Shown piece by piece: positions 43,734 to 59,328 of a stretch of DNA of 64,000 bases; within the stretch, counting starts at the first letter, position 1, and each line of letters starts with the position of its first letter. Source of the stretch: Amphibacillus jilinensis Y1 (lineage in GTDB: Bacteria > Bacillota > Bacilli > Bacillales > Amphibacillaceae); contig NZ_JH976434.1 in the NCBI RefSeq assembly GCF_000306965.1, forward strand, positions 474,102 through 538,101, in the 5' to 3' direction. The translations under genes were made by a program, and so were the position numbers. The notes beneath the pieces were generated by a model, which was not told the DNA's origin, searched no databases, and saw only the letters and a list, made by a program, of their open reading frames with translations.

Positions 43734-43751
43734 TAGTGAACGTTTTCACTA
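43734..43751. promoter_or_regulatory. Inverted repeat TAGTGAA-CGTT-TTCACTA upstream of murR
   Basis: 7-bp perfect arms with a 4-base centre, 35 bases upstream of the murR -35. It partly fits a cre site (12 of 14 for TGAAAACGTTCACT) and might serve CcpA or MurR. Confidence 0.4.
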
Positions 43752-43946
43752 TAATACAAAGATTTTTCTGAAACTTTTCTAGCGTTTTTGTTAAATAACC
43801 TAACATATCATGCTGTTTTACTTATCACCTTAATTCTACATATTTGCGTATCGATGTTGGCTCTTATTTGCTTAATAGCTGATGTCTGCATCCCCTTTGT
43901 TTAATATTTTGAAGATTTGAGCGAATATCTTAATATATAAAATTCG

Positions 43947-43975
43947 TTGAAAGCGCTTTATACTATTCATATAAG
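43947..43975 (+). promoter_or_regulatory. Promoter and cre-like site of the galactanase gene
   Basis: TTGAAA, 17 bases, TATAAG. TGAAAGCGCTTTAT at 43948-43961 overlaps the -35 and matches 12 of 14 positions of cre. The gene-free stretch 43646-44041 holds this and the divergent murR promoter. Confidence 0.6.
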
Positions 43976-44020
43976 TAAATTAATTTAATTTATGTGATAA
44001 GTTTATTTAACTTAGAATAA

Positions 44021-47200
<3,180 letters not shown>

Positions 47201-47238
47201 CTGAACGATCATCATAGTATAGTGCAACGTAAATGAAT

Positions 47239-47292
47239 AATCCGAACTTGCTCAATTACCTCAGATGAGGTAATTGAGTTAAAGTTCGGATT
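47239..47292 (+). terminator. Double-stem terminator after the galactanase gene
   Basis: Outer stem AATCCGAACTT/AAGTTCGGATT (11 bp) and inner stem CTCAATTACCTC/GAGGTAATTGAG (12 bp), followed by TCTTTCTT. The outer word ATCCGAAC is also the inner repeat of the MITE-like element at 19.25-19.50 kb. Confidence 0.8.
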
Positions 47293-47406
47293 TCTTTCTT
47301 CGCCCACTGATGGTTCGTTGAGTAAAGCAAGACATTAGTGCCCGTTTATATAGATGAGCGCTCGTCTCTCTTTTGAAGCGGACGTTACGGACGGTTTTCG
47401 GTGATA
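47292..47406 (+). repeat. Family 1 repeat lacking its left end
   Basis: TTCGCCCACTGATGGTTCG, GACATTAGTGCCCGTTTATA, and GGACGTTACGGACGG with GGTGATAA. The left end is replaced by the terminator. Confidence 0.6.
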
Positions 47407-47481
47407 ACATGTTAGCTCGTCCGATGACTTTGAGACACATTACCTTAGTTTTATTATTGATCTTCCTTAGACCGCGATTCG

Positions 47482-48324
47482 TCAATTAGTAAAATAACGA
47501 AAAGGCTCTTCAGAATCAATAAAAGAAATCTCTAAATTAGGCAAGTGTTTTTTCATCCATGGGACAATATTTTTCATTCCAATTTCTTCACTTTTCTCAT
47601 GGCCAAGTATAATCATATTTTTGTTGATACCTAGCATACTAGCGTCTCTTATATAGGCACTTAAAGTCCATTCCGTAATATCTCCACATATTACCGTATC
47701 TAAATGATTCGCCTGTACGAGCTTCATTGGATTTCTTTCATCTCCTAAGCCCAGACTACTTCCTCCAAGTAATAGCCCAATCCGTTGGACCACGGCATCT
47801 TCAGCCCCGATATAGCGAATAACTTTCATGTTAAGCGCCTCTTTTAACTGTGCCAAAAGCGTCCTTACCTCTAGTTTGGGGATCTGATAGCAAGTCGCTG
47901 CCTGCTCTAATGGATTCAAACTTAAGGAGTTGCCTGCTAAATTATAATCGTGCCAACCGAGCGCTTGTTCAAACCCTTGATAGATTTGATCTTTCTTCGC
48001 TGAATGCATATAATCGTGAAATCGCCACACCACAATATTATGTTCTAACAATAAGTGTTCCTTTTTTTGATAAATAAAATCATCTTTAAGCCAGGAGGTG
48101 TCATCACGTCCATTATACCAAGTCGGCTCATGTGTAATAATCAAATTTGCTTTTTTGGCAATAGCATAATGAATAACATCTATCGTCGCCATAAATGTCG
48201 TCACTACAGCTGTCACTTCTTGATTAGGATTACCGACAATGACCTGATCATTCGTCTGCTTTTGATCAACATCTATCGCTCCTGTCTTCTCTTTTAAAAT
48301 ATCGATTACTTGTTTAATTTTCAT
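47482..48324 (-). CDS. Nif3-like dinuclear metal center protein
   Basis: About 280 residues. NIF3 family features: ANLIITHEPTWYNG (metal His), RFHDYMHS, VICGDITEW and ILGHEKSEEIGM with the paired C-terminal His/Glu. These proteins bind two metals and may be hydrolases of unknown specificity; a GTP cyclohydrolase label is often wrongly attached. Start uncertain: the ATG at 48324 gives the usual family N terminus, but GTG 48333 or ATG 48345 are in frame. Last gene of the LacI-PTS island on the same strand. Confidence 0.75.
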   Translation of the reverse strand: MKIKQVIDILKEKTGAIDVDQKQTNDQVIVGNPNQEVTAVVTTFMATIDVIHYAIAKKANLIITHEPTWYNGRDDTSWLKDDFIYQKKEHLLLEHNIVVWRFHDYMHSAKKDQIYQGFEQALGWHDYNLAGNSLSLNPLEQAATCYQIPKLEVRTLLAQLKEALNMKVIRYIGAEDAVVQRIGLLLGGSSLGLGDERNPMKLVQANHLDTVICGDITEWTLSAYIRDASMLGINKNMIILGHEKSEEIGMKNIVPWMKKHLPNLEISFIDSEEPFRYFTN

Positions 48325-48488
48325 TTTTATCACATTTCTTTCCATTATATTTTTGAGTTATCTAGCATTCTAGTACGACAACTTTCTACATGAAAGGAAA
48401 GGGATGATCACAAGCGAGCCATCAAACCCTTTCTCATATCTACCGTTTTCTTATTGAAACGCGTCATTCTAGTATAGTAAAAAAGTAA

Positions 48489-49913
48489 TTATTTGACCAT
48501 TTCTTTGTGAGCTGACTTTGAATCTCCATCTGCTGGGGTCAGGAAATAAGCAGCGATTGCTGCAACAACAAATGCAATAATACAGCCTATGATACCGTTG
48601 ATGAGATTTGCGGTTGAGTGACCAGTAAAAGCAAGTAAACTTAATAAATTAGTCAATGGGATAAGCGTAAAATGACCAGAATTAACAACACCTAAATAAA
48701 GTCCACCAACAAAACCACCAAGCATCAACCCTAACAAAGGTTTTTTATAGCGAATAGCAATCCCGTAAAGGCCAGGTTCACTTATCCCACCAACTATCAT
48801 TGAGATAAAGTAGCCCCATGCTAATGACTTCTCATTTTTATTCTTCAAGCGTAGGGCAGCCCCTAAACACATCCCTCCAACTGCAAAGCTAGCAGCAGCT
48901 AACCCGGGGGCAACAAAACTTTCACTGCCATTAACCATAAACGCTTGAATTAATGATGTGATTAAAATAATATGCATACCTGTAAGGACAAGCAGTTGGA
49001 AAGAAGCACCTATCAACGCAACACCAATAAATCCAACGACACCATCCATATTTAAAATAGCTTCACTAATAGCTGTTCCTAAAATAGCTCCAGCCGGACC
49101 TAATACACTTAATGCAATGGGTAGCATAACGACCATTGTTAAAGCAGGAGCAAAGATACTTTTTAACGCACCAGGAATATGTTTATTAAAGAAACGTTCA
49201 AGATAGGACATAATCCATACACTCATAATTATTGGTAACATCGTGTTAGCATAATTCTGAACAAGTGTAGGTATACCAAACACGCTAAAAGATTGGCCTT
49301 CTTCAGCTAATTGAACAAAAGTGGGATGAAGCATAATACTTCCTAATAGAATCCCCATTAAAGGAGAAGCCTTGAATTTCTTGGCGGATGTATAACCAAT
49401 TAACACTGGAAAGAAGTAAAATCCAGCATCTCCAACAAATGTTGCTAGTACATATATGTCACTGCCTTCAGCGATCCAGTTTAACATCGTTGGTCCAAAC
49501 ACTGCTGGAATCATTTTGAAAAAAGCTGCAATAATGATAACCGGTATGGCTGGTGTTAAACTTCCTGCTAGAGCATCTAATATGCCATTACCAATTGTTT
49601 TGAGTGTAACTGGTTTTTTGTCATTTTCACTACGTGTTGAGCCTGCATCTGCTTTTGCGAAATCACCTTGTTTACATACTTCTTGATAAAGACTCGCTAC
49701 GTCTTGTCCAATAATAATTTGAAGCTGTCCGCCTGCACGAGTAATCCCAATAACCCCTGGAATATTTTTTAGTTTTTCATCATTTGGAACGCTTTCATTT
49801 TTCAAATTTAAACGTAGGCGTGTGGCACAATGGGCAACATGTTCAATGTTTTCTTTCCCACCTACTTCTTCTAAAACTGCTTCAGCTATACTTTTATAAT
49901 TTTTTTTAGCCAT
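48489..49913 (-). CDS. PTS transporter, glucoside/sucrose-type fused IIB-IIC
   Basis: 474 residues. IIB (1-85) with phosphorylated Cys in HVAHCATRLRLNL; IIC (105-460) with GYTSAKKF, FQLLVLTGMHIILI and GGISEPGLYGIAIRYKKPL. IIA is absent. The sugar is not clear from sequence; a beta-glucoside or related disaccharide is likely. Preceded by a LacI regulator and an esterase that share an operator word with this promoter. AAGGAGG lies before the ATG. Confidence 0.85.
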   Translation of the reverse strand: MAKKNYKSIAEAVLEEVGGKENIEHVAHCATRLRLNLKNESVPNDEKLKNIPGVIGITRAGGQLQIIIGQDVASLYQEVCKQGDFAKADAGSTRSENDKKPVTLKTIGNGILDALAGSLTPAIPVIIIAAFFKMIPAVFGPTMLNWIAEGSDIYVLATFVGDAGFYFFPVLIGYTSAKKFKASPLMGILLGSIMLHPTFVQLAEEGQSFSVFGIPTLVQNYANTMLPIIMSVWIMSYLERFFNKHIPGALKSIFAPALTMVVMLPIALSVLGPAGAILGTAISEAILNMDGVVGFIGVALIGASFQLLVLTGMHIILITSLIQAFMVNGSESFVAPGLAAASFAVGGMCLGAALRLKNKNEKSLAWGYFISMIVGGISEPGLYGIAIRYKKPLLGLMLGGFVGGLYLGVVNSGHFTLIPLTNLLSLLAFTGHSTANLINGIIGCIIAFVVAAIAAYFLTPADGDSKSAHKEMVK

Positions 49914-49943
49914 TTTTCTTCCTCCTTAACACCGTTCTTTTAA

Positions 49944-49957
49944 TAGAACCGGTTCCA
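49944..49957 (-). promoter_or_regulatory. LacI-type operator before the PTS gene
   Basis: GAACCGGTTC (49946-49955) is a perfect 10-bp palindrome within TAGAACCGGTTCCA. The same GGAACCGGT half site occurs at the esterase promoter (52282-52301). A weak promoter TTACCG-17-TATTAA would place it in the spacer. Confidence 0.6.
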
Positions 49958-49965
49958 TTTTGCGG

Positions 49966-50112
49966 TAAAACGAATCCCGATCAGCGGAGAAGCGTTCTTC
50001 TCCTACTGATTGGTCGTTGAATGAATCAGAACATTAGCTTCCGTTATCTTCTGCCTAGATAAGCGCTACTCTCTATTTTGAGGTGGATGTTTACGGACCG
50101 TTACCTGTAATA
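49966..50112 (+). repeat. Full-length family 1 repeat
   Basis: Clear copy: TAAAACGAATCCCGATCAG, hairpin GATCAGCGGAGAAG / CTTCTCCTACTGATT, GAATGAATCAGAACATTAGC, and GTTTACGGACCGTTACC with TGTAATAA. The gene-free interval 49914-50231 holds this, the operator and no other signal. Confidence 0.7.
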
Positions 50113-50231
50113 AAGCAAGATGGCGTGTTGAAAGAAGGACACGCTCCTCCATCTCTCTCAACTTCTTCAACCATATGAAATCAACATTTAGCCTCATACA
50201 CGCAAGTGATCTCATCGTCTCCCTTTTAGGC

Positions 50232-51230
50232 TCAAAGTGTATTTAACCGTTTTACACTTTGCCGCTCAATTAACGCTAAATCGACCCCATCGCTAGACGG
50301 CAGTTTTTCTTCATTAATTAAGGCCAACATATCTTGTACAACTAACTTTGATAGATGACTATAATCAAATGCTACTGTCGTCAATGCTGGATAGACTACT
50401 TTAGAAAAATCGTAATTTCCAAAACCAATAATAGAGATGCGTTCTGGAATGTCTATCTTTTTTTCTTTTAAATATTGAATGATACCCATAGCAATACGAT
50501 CAGTTGCAGCAATCACAACACTTGGGTTAGCGTTCAGCACATGTTCACCTTGATCATAGCCTGCTTCAAACGTATAGCCTGTTTTGAAATAGTTGAAATC
50601 AAATGCTTTTCCCTGCTCTTTAAAGTATTGAATAACCCCTTTTTTTCTGCTGTAACCAACTTCTCGGTCGCCATCGCCAGGACCAAGATAGGCAATACGG
50701 GTATGGCCCATCTGTTCAATATATTGCCCGACGATATATCCTGCCTTAATATTATTGATTTTTTGATAATGGATGCAATCACTTTCTTGACCCACTAAAA
50801 TTACTGGAATATCAATACTTTGAATCGCATCTTTATGTTTCTCTGTTAATTGATCCGTACCTAGAATAATGCCATCAACACCTTGTTTGGCTAAAGTAAG
50901 GATGTTATCCACTTCTTGTTCAAGACTGTTACCGATCGTTTCAATCGTAATAATCGGATAATAGTTATGTTTTCTTAGGCGGTCATTTATTTCTTCAAGC
51001 ATTTTACCCACACTAACAGACTGGATACCCTTAAAGATAACACCAATCATCCCGGTTTTCTTTCTTTTTAGGCTGCTTGCGAATAAATTCGATTCATAAC
51101 CTGTATCTGCTATGACCTTAGCAATTTTTCGGGACGTCTCTTTACTAACGGATCCCCCGTTCAAATATCTTGATACGGTACTTTTAGCAACATTGCTCAT
51201 TTGTGCTATCTCTTTGATGGTGACTTTCAT
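50232..51230 (-). CDS. LacI family repressor of the esterase-PTS island
   Basis: 332 residues. Helix-turn-helix TIKEIAQMSNVAKSTVSRYLNGG (3-25); sensor domain with MIGVIFKGIQSVSVGKML and GVDGIILG. Similar to sugar-responsive MalR/ScrR repressors. The ATG at 51230 has AGGAGG nine bases upstream; an earlier in-frame start at 51266 has none. Lies between the esterase and PTS genes. The ACCGGTTCC words at 49.95 and 52.29 kb are its likely sites. Confidence 0.9.
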   Translation of the reverse strand: MKVTIKEIAQMSNVAKSTVSRYLNGGSVSKETSRKIAKVIADTGYESNLFASSLKRKKTGMIGVIFKGIQSVSVGKMLEEINDRLRKHNYYPIITIETIGNSLEQEVDNILTLAKQGVDGIILGTDQLTEKHKDAIQSIDIPVILVGQESDCIHYQKINNIKAGYIVGQYIEQMGHTRIAYLGPGDGDREVGYSRKKGVIQYFKEQGKAFDFNYFKTGYTFEAGYDQGEHVLNANPSVVIAATDRIAMGIIQYLKEKKIDIPERISIIGFGNYDFSKVVYPALTTVAFDYSHLSKLVVQDMLALINEEKLPSSDGVDLALIERQSVKRLNTL

Positions 51231-51335
51231 GAAAAAGTACCTCCTGTGAAAAGTATTAATGGTCAATCCGATTTTAAGCGCATTATATCATTAATAGTTT
51301 ACCACAGAACCGTATAAGATTATTTCATTTTTCTC

Positions 51336-52250
51336 TTATCGATTTGTATACTTTTTCAAAAAACTAATAATGACTTGGAGTACTTCATCACAATAAAAAA
51401 CACTTCCTCCATGATCAGCGTTATCAACACAAAAGAACTCTACTGTTTTATTTGCTTTTTTACAAGCTTCATGGAGCTGGACGCTTTGTTCAAATGGCAC
51501 AACCGTATCCTTATTTCCGTGGATAATGAGCAACGGGCTATTTTGCACATCTTCATGTAAATAATAACTGACCGATGCCTTAGCCGCATCATCCTTATGT
51601 TGACTTGGGATCTTTCCCCCAATCAATTGTGCCTCCGGACTCGTAGATAAGGTGTGATCAATTGCAGACGCCGCATCAGCAATAGTTACTAAATCAACAA
51701 CACCATATAAATCAATACAGCCTTTAATCGATGGCAATGGATGATTAGAGGCATCTAGTAATGCTTGATTCCATGTTGCCCAGGAAAGTAGAGCGGTATG
51801 ACCTCCACTTGAATCCCCTGAAAGAAAAACATTATCCATATCAATCATTAATTCTTCTGCATGTGCTTGCAAATATCGCATCGCCATTTTTGCGTCTTCA
51901 ACCTGACTAGGAAATTTCCCAAGGGGCAACGGTAAATATTCAACAATGGCAAGGATATAACCACTTGTAACCAAATCTTTTAAATCAAGAAGATGGCCAT
52001 CTAAATGTTGTTCAAGCCAAGCCGACCCCTGAACATGAAAAACAAGGGGATATTTGCGTTGCTCTTGAAAATAATCAGGATAAATCAATCGAATCTTTAA
52101 ATTTTTCCCGCTTTTTCTTTGATAGACAATATCTTCTCGTTCAATCCGCGCTCTGATATTTTTCATGTCTCCCTTAATGACTTTCATTCCATTTGATAAC
52201 GCTTTCGATTTAGGCATCGATGTGTAATCGTATTTTAAATCGAAATCCAT
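51336..52250 (-). CDS. Alpha/beta hydrolase, carbohydrate esterase-like (BD-FAE type)
   Basis: 304 residues without signal peptide. Oxyanion loop FHVQGSAW (in place of HGGG), nucleophile elbow LSGDSSGGH, acid in IIHGNKDTVVPF and His in DNADHGGSVF. Resembles the bifunctional acetylxylan/feruloyl esterase group. A cytoplasmic enzyme beside a PTS suggests removal of an acyl group from an imported sugar, but this is inference. First gene of its island. GGGAGG precedes the ATG. Confidence 0.8.
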   Translation of the reverse strand: MDFDLKYDYTSMPKSKALSNGMKVIKGDMKNIRARIEREDIVYQRKSGKNLKIRLIYPDYFQEQRKYPLVFHVQGSAWLEQHLDGHLLDLKDLVTSGYILAIVEYLPLPLGKFPSQVEDAKMAMRYLQAHAEELMIDMDNVFLSGDSSGGHTALLSWATWNQALLDASNHPLPSIKGCIDLYGVVDLVTIADAASAIDHTLSTSPEAQLIGGKIPSQHKDDAAKASVSYYLHEDVQNSPLLIIHGNKDTVVPFEQSVQLHEACKKANKTVEFFCVDNADHGGSVFYCDEVLQVIISFLKKYTNR

Positions 52251-52281
52251 TAAAGCGCCTCCCTTCTAACCTGTTAAAAAT

Positions 52282-52332
52282 AATTGGTACCGGTTCCAAT
52301 TCTATTTTATCTTTTCATTAGAAAAATGTCAA
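52282..52332 (-). promoter_or_regulatory. Promoter and LacI operator of the esterase gene
   Basis: Minus strand TTGACA (52332-52327), 17 bases, TAAAAT (52309-52304). The operator at 52282-52301 (palindrome with core GGAACCGGTACC, one mismatch pair) covers the predicted transcription start. Confidence 0.75.
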
Positions 52333-52539
52333 TCAAAAACTGAAATCGTTTTCTTATTATATTTTTTCAAATTGCTCACGGCTAAAATCATATCTTTTGT
52401 TCTTCATGCACACTGAAATAGTCATTCAACCTTGATCGTGTTCAATAGATGTGGTATTCAATAGGCTTGTTGACTTTAGTTCTGCATGGATATACCCGCA
52501 TGCCACCTAGTCATACGTTTAGCACGTTATGTCGTTCCG

Positions 52540-52830
52540 AAAGCAAGGAATTCGCTTTTCGCGGGGATGGCTTCAGCTAACTTGAGTCGCAAAGATCACG
52601 CCTCAAGTGGATCTTCAGCTCATCCTATTCCCGCAGAAGTCTCAACCCTTGCTTATCTCCACTTAGAGTGGCGATTTATACTGAATGTGTAAGCCCAACC
52701 GCACGAAATTTAGCAAAGAAGATGTGACACGACTAGCATAAGACATTTCTTATGCTGAGACGCCATTCCGCTGTCTTCATGATCTACATGGTGTAAATCT
52801 AATTTTCGTTTTTTATAAACTATGTTCACT
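52540..52830 (+). repeat. Composite Bacillaceae-type repeats (family 3)
   Basis: Holds ATTCGCTTTTCGCGGGGA with GGCTTCAGC, TTCCCGCAGAAGTCTCAACC, a hairpin AGCATAAG/CTTATGCT near 52735-52756, and ATCTACATGGTGTAAATC. The related block at 8.56-8.72 kb lacks the middle. Within 52251-53119 no gene is credible. Confidence 0.5.
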
Positions 52831-52932
52831 TCCCCCTGGCGTGGCTTGAGCTACTCCCACAGGAGCCTACACCTATCTCACCTGCTAAATCATCGTCTTC
52901 AAACCACTTCTTTGTTCTTTCACACGTATGAA

Positions 52933-52970
52933 AAAGGACAATTACTCGAGAAGTGAAGTAATTGCCCTTT
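52933..52970 (-). terminator. Terminator of the galactoside operon
   Basis: Stem AAAGGACAATTACT/AGTAATTGCCCTTT (one wobble), followed on the minus strand by TTTTTC. 150 bases after the lacZ stop, behind a family 1 repeat. Confidence 0.75.
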
Positions 52971-53119
52971 TATCATCCTGGATAACCGTCCATATAATAC
53001 CCGCCTCTAAAATTATAGAGATCGTCTAGTTTAGCGGGAAGCTACAAACGTTAATGTGCGGATTCACTCAACGATCAAGCAGTTGGAGAATAACATCCAC
53101 AGCTGATTGGAGCTTCGTT

Positions 53120-53122
<3 letters not shown>
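52971..53122 (-). repeat. Full-length family 1 repeat abutting the lacZ stop
   Basis: Minus-strand orientation. TATAAAACGAAGCTCCAATC at the left end includes the TAA stop codon of the beta-galactosidase. It continues with GTTGAGTGAATCCGCACATT, and ATGGACGGTTATCCAGGATG at the right. Confidence 0.7.
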
Positions 53123-56257
<3,135 letters not shown>

Positions 56258-58468
56258 TTATATTCGATTCAATTTAAATAAATGTGCTTGAAAATCATGA
56301 GTACCTGATCGATTAGTGTAGCGATCAATTTCAATTCCCACTTCCATTAATTGATCGCCGTAAACGTGTTGGTCTGTTCCAGCTAACTGGTAACAGGATT
56401 CAGGGTCCAAGTCGACCAATTGCACCCGTCTTAACACCGGATTCGGACGAGACAATATTTGATAGTAACCCACCAATAATTGTGACTTATCCTCCGATAA
56501 AATTTGCCAACTTACTTGATTACCGCCATCAACAAACGGACTGATTAGGCGACTGAATTGTCCAGTTTGAATGAAGGCCTGGTTTGCTTTATAAAAATGA
56601 ATCTGATTCGCAATTTGTTGTTTTTCTTGGTCTGATAATGTCGTTATATCTAATTCATAACCCAACATGCCAAAATAAGCGACCGCTGCTCGCACCTCTA
56701 AACTTGTTATCCGGCCTGTTTGATGATTGGGTACAGCAGAAACGTGGGCTCCCATCATCGAAAGCGGATAAACCATTGATGTCCCGTGTTGAATAAAGAG
56801 GCGTTCGACTGCATCCGTGTTATCACTGGTCCATGCTTGTGGTGCATAATAGAGCATCCCTGGATCAAACCGCGCCCCTCCACTTGCACACGACTCAAAT
56901 AATACATTAGGGAATGTCTCGATTAACCGATCGTATAAACGGTAGACGCCTAGAATATATCGGTGTGGCAACTCTTGTTGCTGATCAACCGGTAATTGAA
57001 AGGAGCCAATCTCAGTCATATACCGGTTCATATCCCATTTGACATAATCAATGGATGCCCCACTCAAAACATCAGCCATCACTTGGTACAAATAATCAAC
57101 GACATCATCCCTAGAAAAATCAAGCACGTATTGGTGACGACCATGTGACTTGACGCGATTCGGCACCTGAATAACCCAATCTGGATGTGCTTGATACAAA
57201 TCACTAATTGGTGACACCATCTCCGGTTCAAACCAAAGACCAAACTTCATCCCTAAATCATGGATTGATTGGGCTAACCCACTAATCCCTTGGGGCAACT
57301 TGCGCCTATTGACAAACCAATCGCCTAGTGAGGTTGTATCATCATCACGTTTACCAAACCACCCATCATCAAGGACAAATAATTCAACACCACACTGTTT
57401 GGCTGCTTTAGCCATTTCAATAATCTTTGCTTCTGTAAAATCAAAATACGTCCCCTCCCAGTTATTAATCAATACCGGTCGAAGGCGATCCCGCCACTGT
57501 CCTCTAGCTAATCGGTTGCGATAAAGACGATGATACGCTTGACTCATGCCATTAAAGCCTTGCGCCGAATAGATCATGACGACTTCCGGTGTTTGAAACT
57601 GTTCACCGGGTTTAAGTTGCCAATTAAAATCAAACGGATGAATCCCGATCATGACGCGAGCCTTATCGTAATGATCAACTTCAACTTGAGCAAGAAAGTT
57701 CCCACTATACACCAGGTTTAACCCAAACACCTCGCCATGATGTTCCGTTGCATCAGGTCGACTTAAGGCAATAAACGGATTATGTTGGGCGCTACTTGTA
57801 CCTCTCGTACTTGCAACACTTTGGATGCCGGCAGTTAACCTTCTTTTCTTCATATGCCTTTCTCTAGCCCATGAACCCGACAATTGATGCAGATCAAATT
57901 GGTGATCATTTAAATCGAAACTCGCGCTCATGACACGGTTTAATTGCAACGTCTGATCACCTTTATTGTGATAATGAGCTGAACGCGCAATCACAGCTGT
58001 TTCTTCAAATAGGGTATAACTCAATGTCAATTCTGTACCCATCTCTTGATCAAACAGGCGCACCTCAACCGTTGTCGCTTCATGATTATCTTCCACATAA
58101 GTTGCCGGAAGACCTGCCAACTTTCTTTTCCCCTTAAAGATAATATGATCGATATATTTAAAATCGGTGATACGACTCCCGTTCTCTTGAGTAATCTGAT
58201 GGGCAGGCTCCCTAAAATCAGTCGTTCCATAAGACGGGTACTCTTGCTTGATCAAATCAAGTGAAAAATGGTTGCTTTTACCCGTCACGAAGCACGTATT
58301 CGGTGTCTCTTCGACATAAAAAAGTTGGTTAAAATCATCTCTATCAATTAAACGTTTGCCAAAGTATAAATGACCTAACTGATTATTTTCTAGCACGTTA
58401 AAAATATAACTTACTTTATTTGACTGCAAATGAAAGACTTTCTGATCTTCATGAAAATAGATTGGCAA
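56258..58468 (-). CDS. Alpha-galactosidase (GH36)
   Basis: 736 residues, standard for tetrameric GH36 such as AgaA/RafA. N-terminal beta supersandwich, catalytic barrel (about 330-660) with nucleophile Asp479 in YVKWDMNR and acid/base Asp549 in WTSDNTDA; also LDDGWFGKRDDD and SCASGGARFDPG. No signal peptide. Releases alpha-galactose from imported raffinose-like or galactomannan-derived sugars. TTG start with AAGGGGGA about seven bases upstream; no ATG fits. Between the ABC permease and lacZ genes. Confidence 0.93.
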   Translation of the reverse strand: MPIYFHEDQKVFHLQSNKVSYIFNVLENNQLGHLYFGKRLIDRDDFNQLFYVEETPNTCFVTGKSNHFSLDLIKQEYPSYGTTDFREPAHQITQENGSRITDFKYIDHIIFKGKRKLAGLPATYVEDNHEATTVEVRLFDQEMGTELTLSYTLFEETAVIARSAHYHNKGDQTLQLNRVMSASFDLNDHQFDLHQLSGSWARERHMKKRRLTAGIQSVASTRGTSSAQHNPFIALSRPDATEHHGEVFGLNLVYSGNFLAQVEVDHYDKARVMIGIHPFDFNWQLKPGEQFQTPEVVMIYSAQGFNGMSQAYHRLYRNRLARGQWRDRLRPVLINNWEGTYFDFTEAKIIEMAKAAKQCGVELFVLDDGWFGKRDDDTTSLGDWFVNRRKLPQGISGLAQSIHDLGMKFGLWFEPEMVSPISDLYQAHPDWVIQVPNRVKSHGRHQYVLDFSRDDVVDYLYQVMADVLSGASIDYVKWDMNRYMTEIGSFQLPVDQQQELPHRYILGVYRLYDRLIETFPNVLFESCASGGARFDPGMLYYAPQAWTSDNTDAVERLFIQHGTSMVYPLSMMGAHVSAVPNHQTGRITSLEVRAAVAYFGMLGYELDITTLSDQEKQQIANQIHFYKANQAFIQTGQFSRLISPFVDGGNQVSWQILSEDKSQLLVGYYQILSRPNPVLRRVQLVDLDPESCYQLAGTDQHVYGDQLMEVGIEIDRYTNRSGTHDFQAHLFKLNRI

Positions 58469-58500
58469 AAAAACGTCCCCCTTATCAAAAATTCTATTGT

Positions 58501-59328
58501 TTAACCTTTAACAGATCCCATCATTCCTGCAACAAAATGTTTCTGCATAAAGAAGAAAACAAGTGCTGTTGGTAGAGTTGCAATGGTAATAGCCGACATG
58601 ATCATGCCATAATCCGGTGAATAACTTGAACCTAAATTAGAGATTAATAGTGGAATCGTTTGCTTATCTGGTGATTGTAAGACAACAAGTGGCCATAAAA
58701 AGTTGTTCCAGCTATTCATAAATGCAATAATAGCTGCAGCCGCATACGTCGTCTTCATTGTTGGCATATAAATCCGAAAGAAAATCCCAAGTTCCGTTAA
58801 TCCATCAATTCGCCCCGCCTCGATCAAATCTTTAGGGAACATTTTCGTGTTTTGTCTAAAGAAAAAGATAAAAAAGGCAGTTGTAATGGTTGGTAAGAAC
58901 GCGGCAGCTAAAGTATCTAAACCGATAAGTGGTGCTGTATGAGAGATCCGACCAAACAAACGATACAGCGGCACCATAATAGCAGCAAACGGTATCATCA
59001 TGGATAGTAATAAAACATTAAAAGCAATGTCTTTGCCACGACTCCGATACATCTCAAATCCGTAACCTGCTAATGAGGCAATCAGTAAAGTCAAAAAAGT
59101 TGATAATACAGCAATAATAGCTGAATTCGTTAAGGCAGTGACAATATTAACTTGGTCAAATAGGTTTGTTAAATTTTCAATTAAATGCGTGCCTGGCAAC
59201 TGTCTGCCTCTCGTGACATCAACAGATGCATTCGTGCTACTTACCACCATCCAAAAGAATGGATAAATTGAAATGATCGTAGCAATCGACAAAAACGTAT
59301 AGACCAACATGCGTTTAAACTTTTTCAT
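58501..59328 (-). CDS. ABC permease, MalG/GanQ type
   Basis: 275 residues, six hydrophobic segments. EAA loop IEAGRIDGLTELGIFFRIYMP. Start overlaps the preceding permease stop by four bases. With the next gene it forms the channel of a galacto-oligosaccharide importer. Confidence 0.9.
   Translation of the reverse strand: MKKFKRMLVYTFLSIATIISIYPFFWMVVSSTNASVDVTRGRQLPGTHLIENLTNLFDQVNIVTALTNSAIIAVLSTFLTLLIASLAGYGFEMYRSRGKDIAFNVLLLSMMIPFAAIMVPLYRLFGRISHTAPLIGLDTLAAAFLPTITTAFFIFFFRQNTKMFPKDLIEAGRIDGLTELGIFFRIYMPTMKTTYAAAAIIAFMNSWNNFLWPLVVLQSPDKQTIPLLISNLGSSYSPDYGMIMSAITIATLPTALVFFFMQKHFVAGMMGSVKG

Noticed and set aside
47279-47485. 68-codon minus-strand open frame
   Set aside because: Lies across a terminator arm and a family 1 repeat; no family resemblance.
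52486-52692. 68-codon plus-strand open frame
   Set aside because: Entirely inside the composite GC-rich repeat; such frames recur with these repeats and are not genes.
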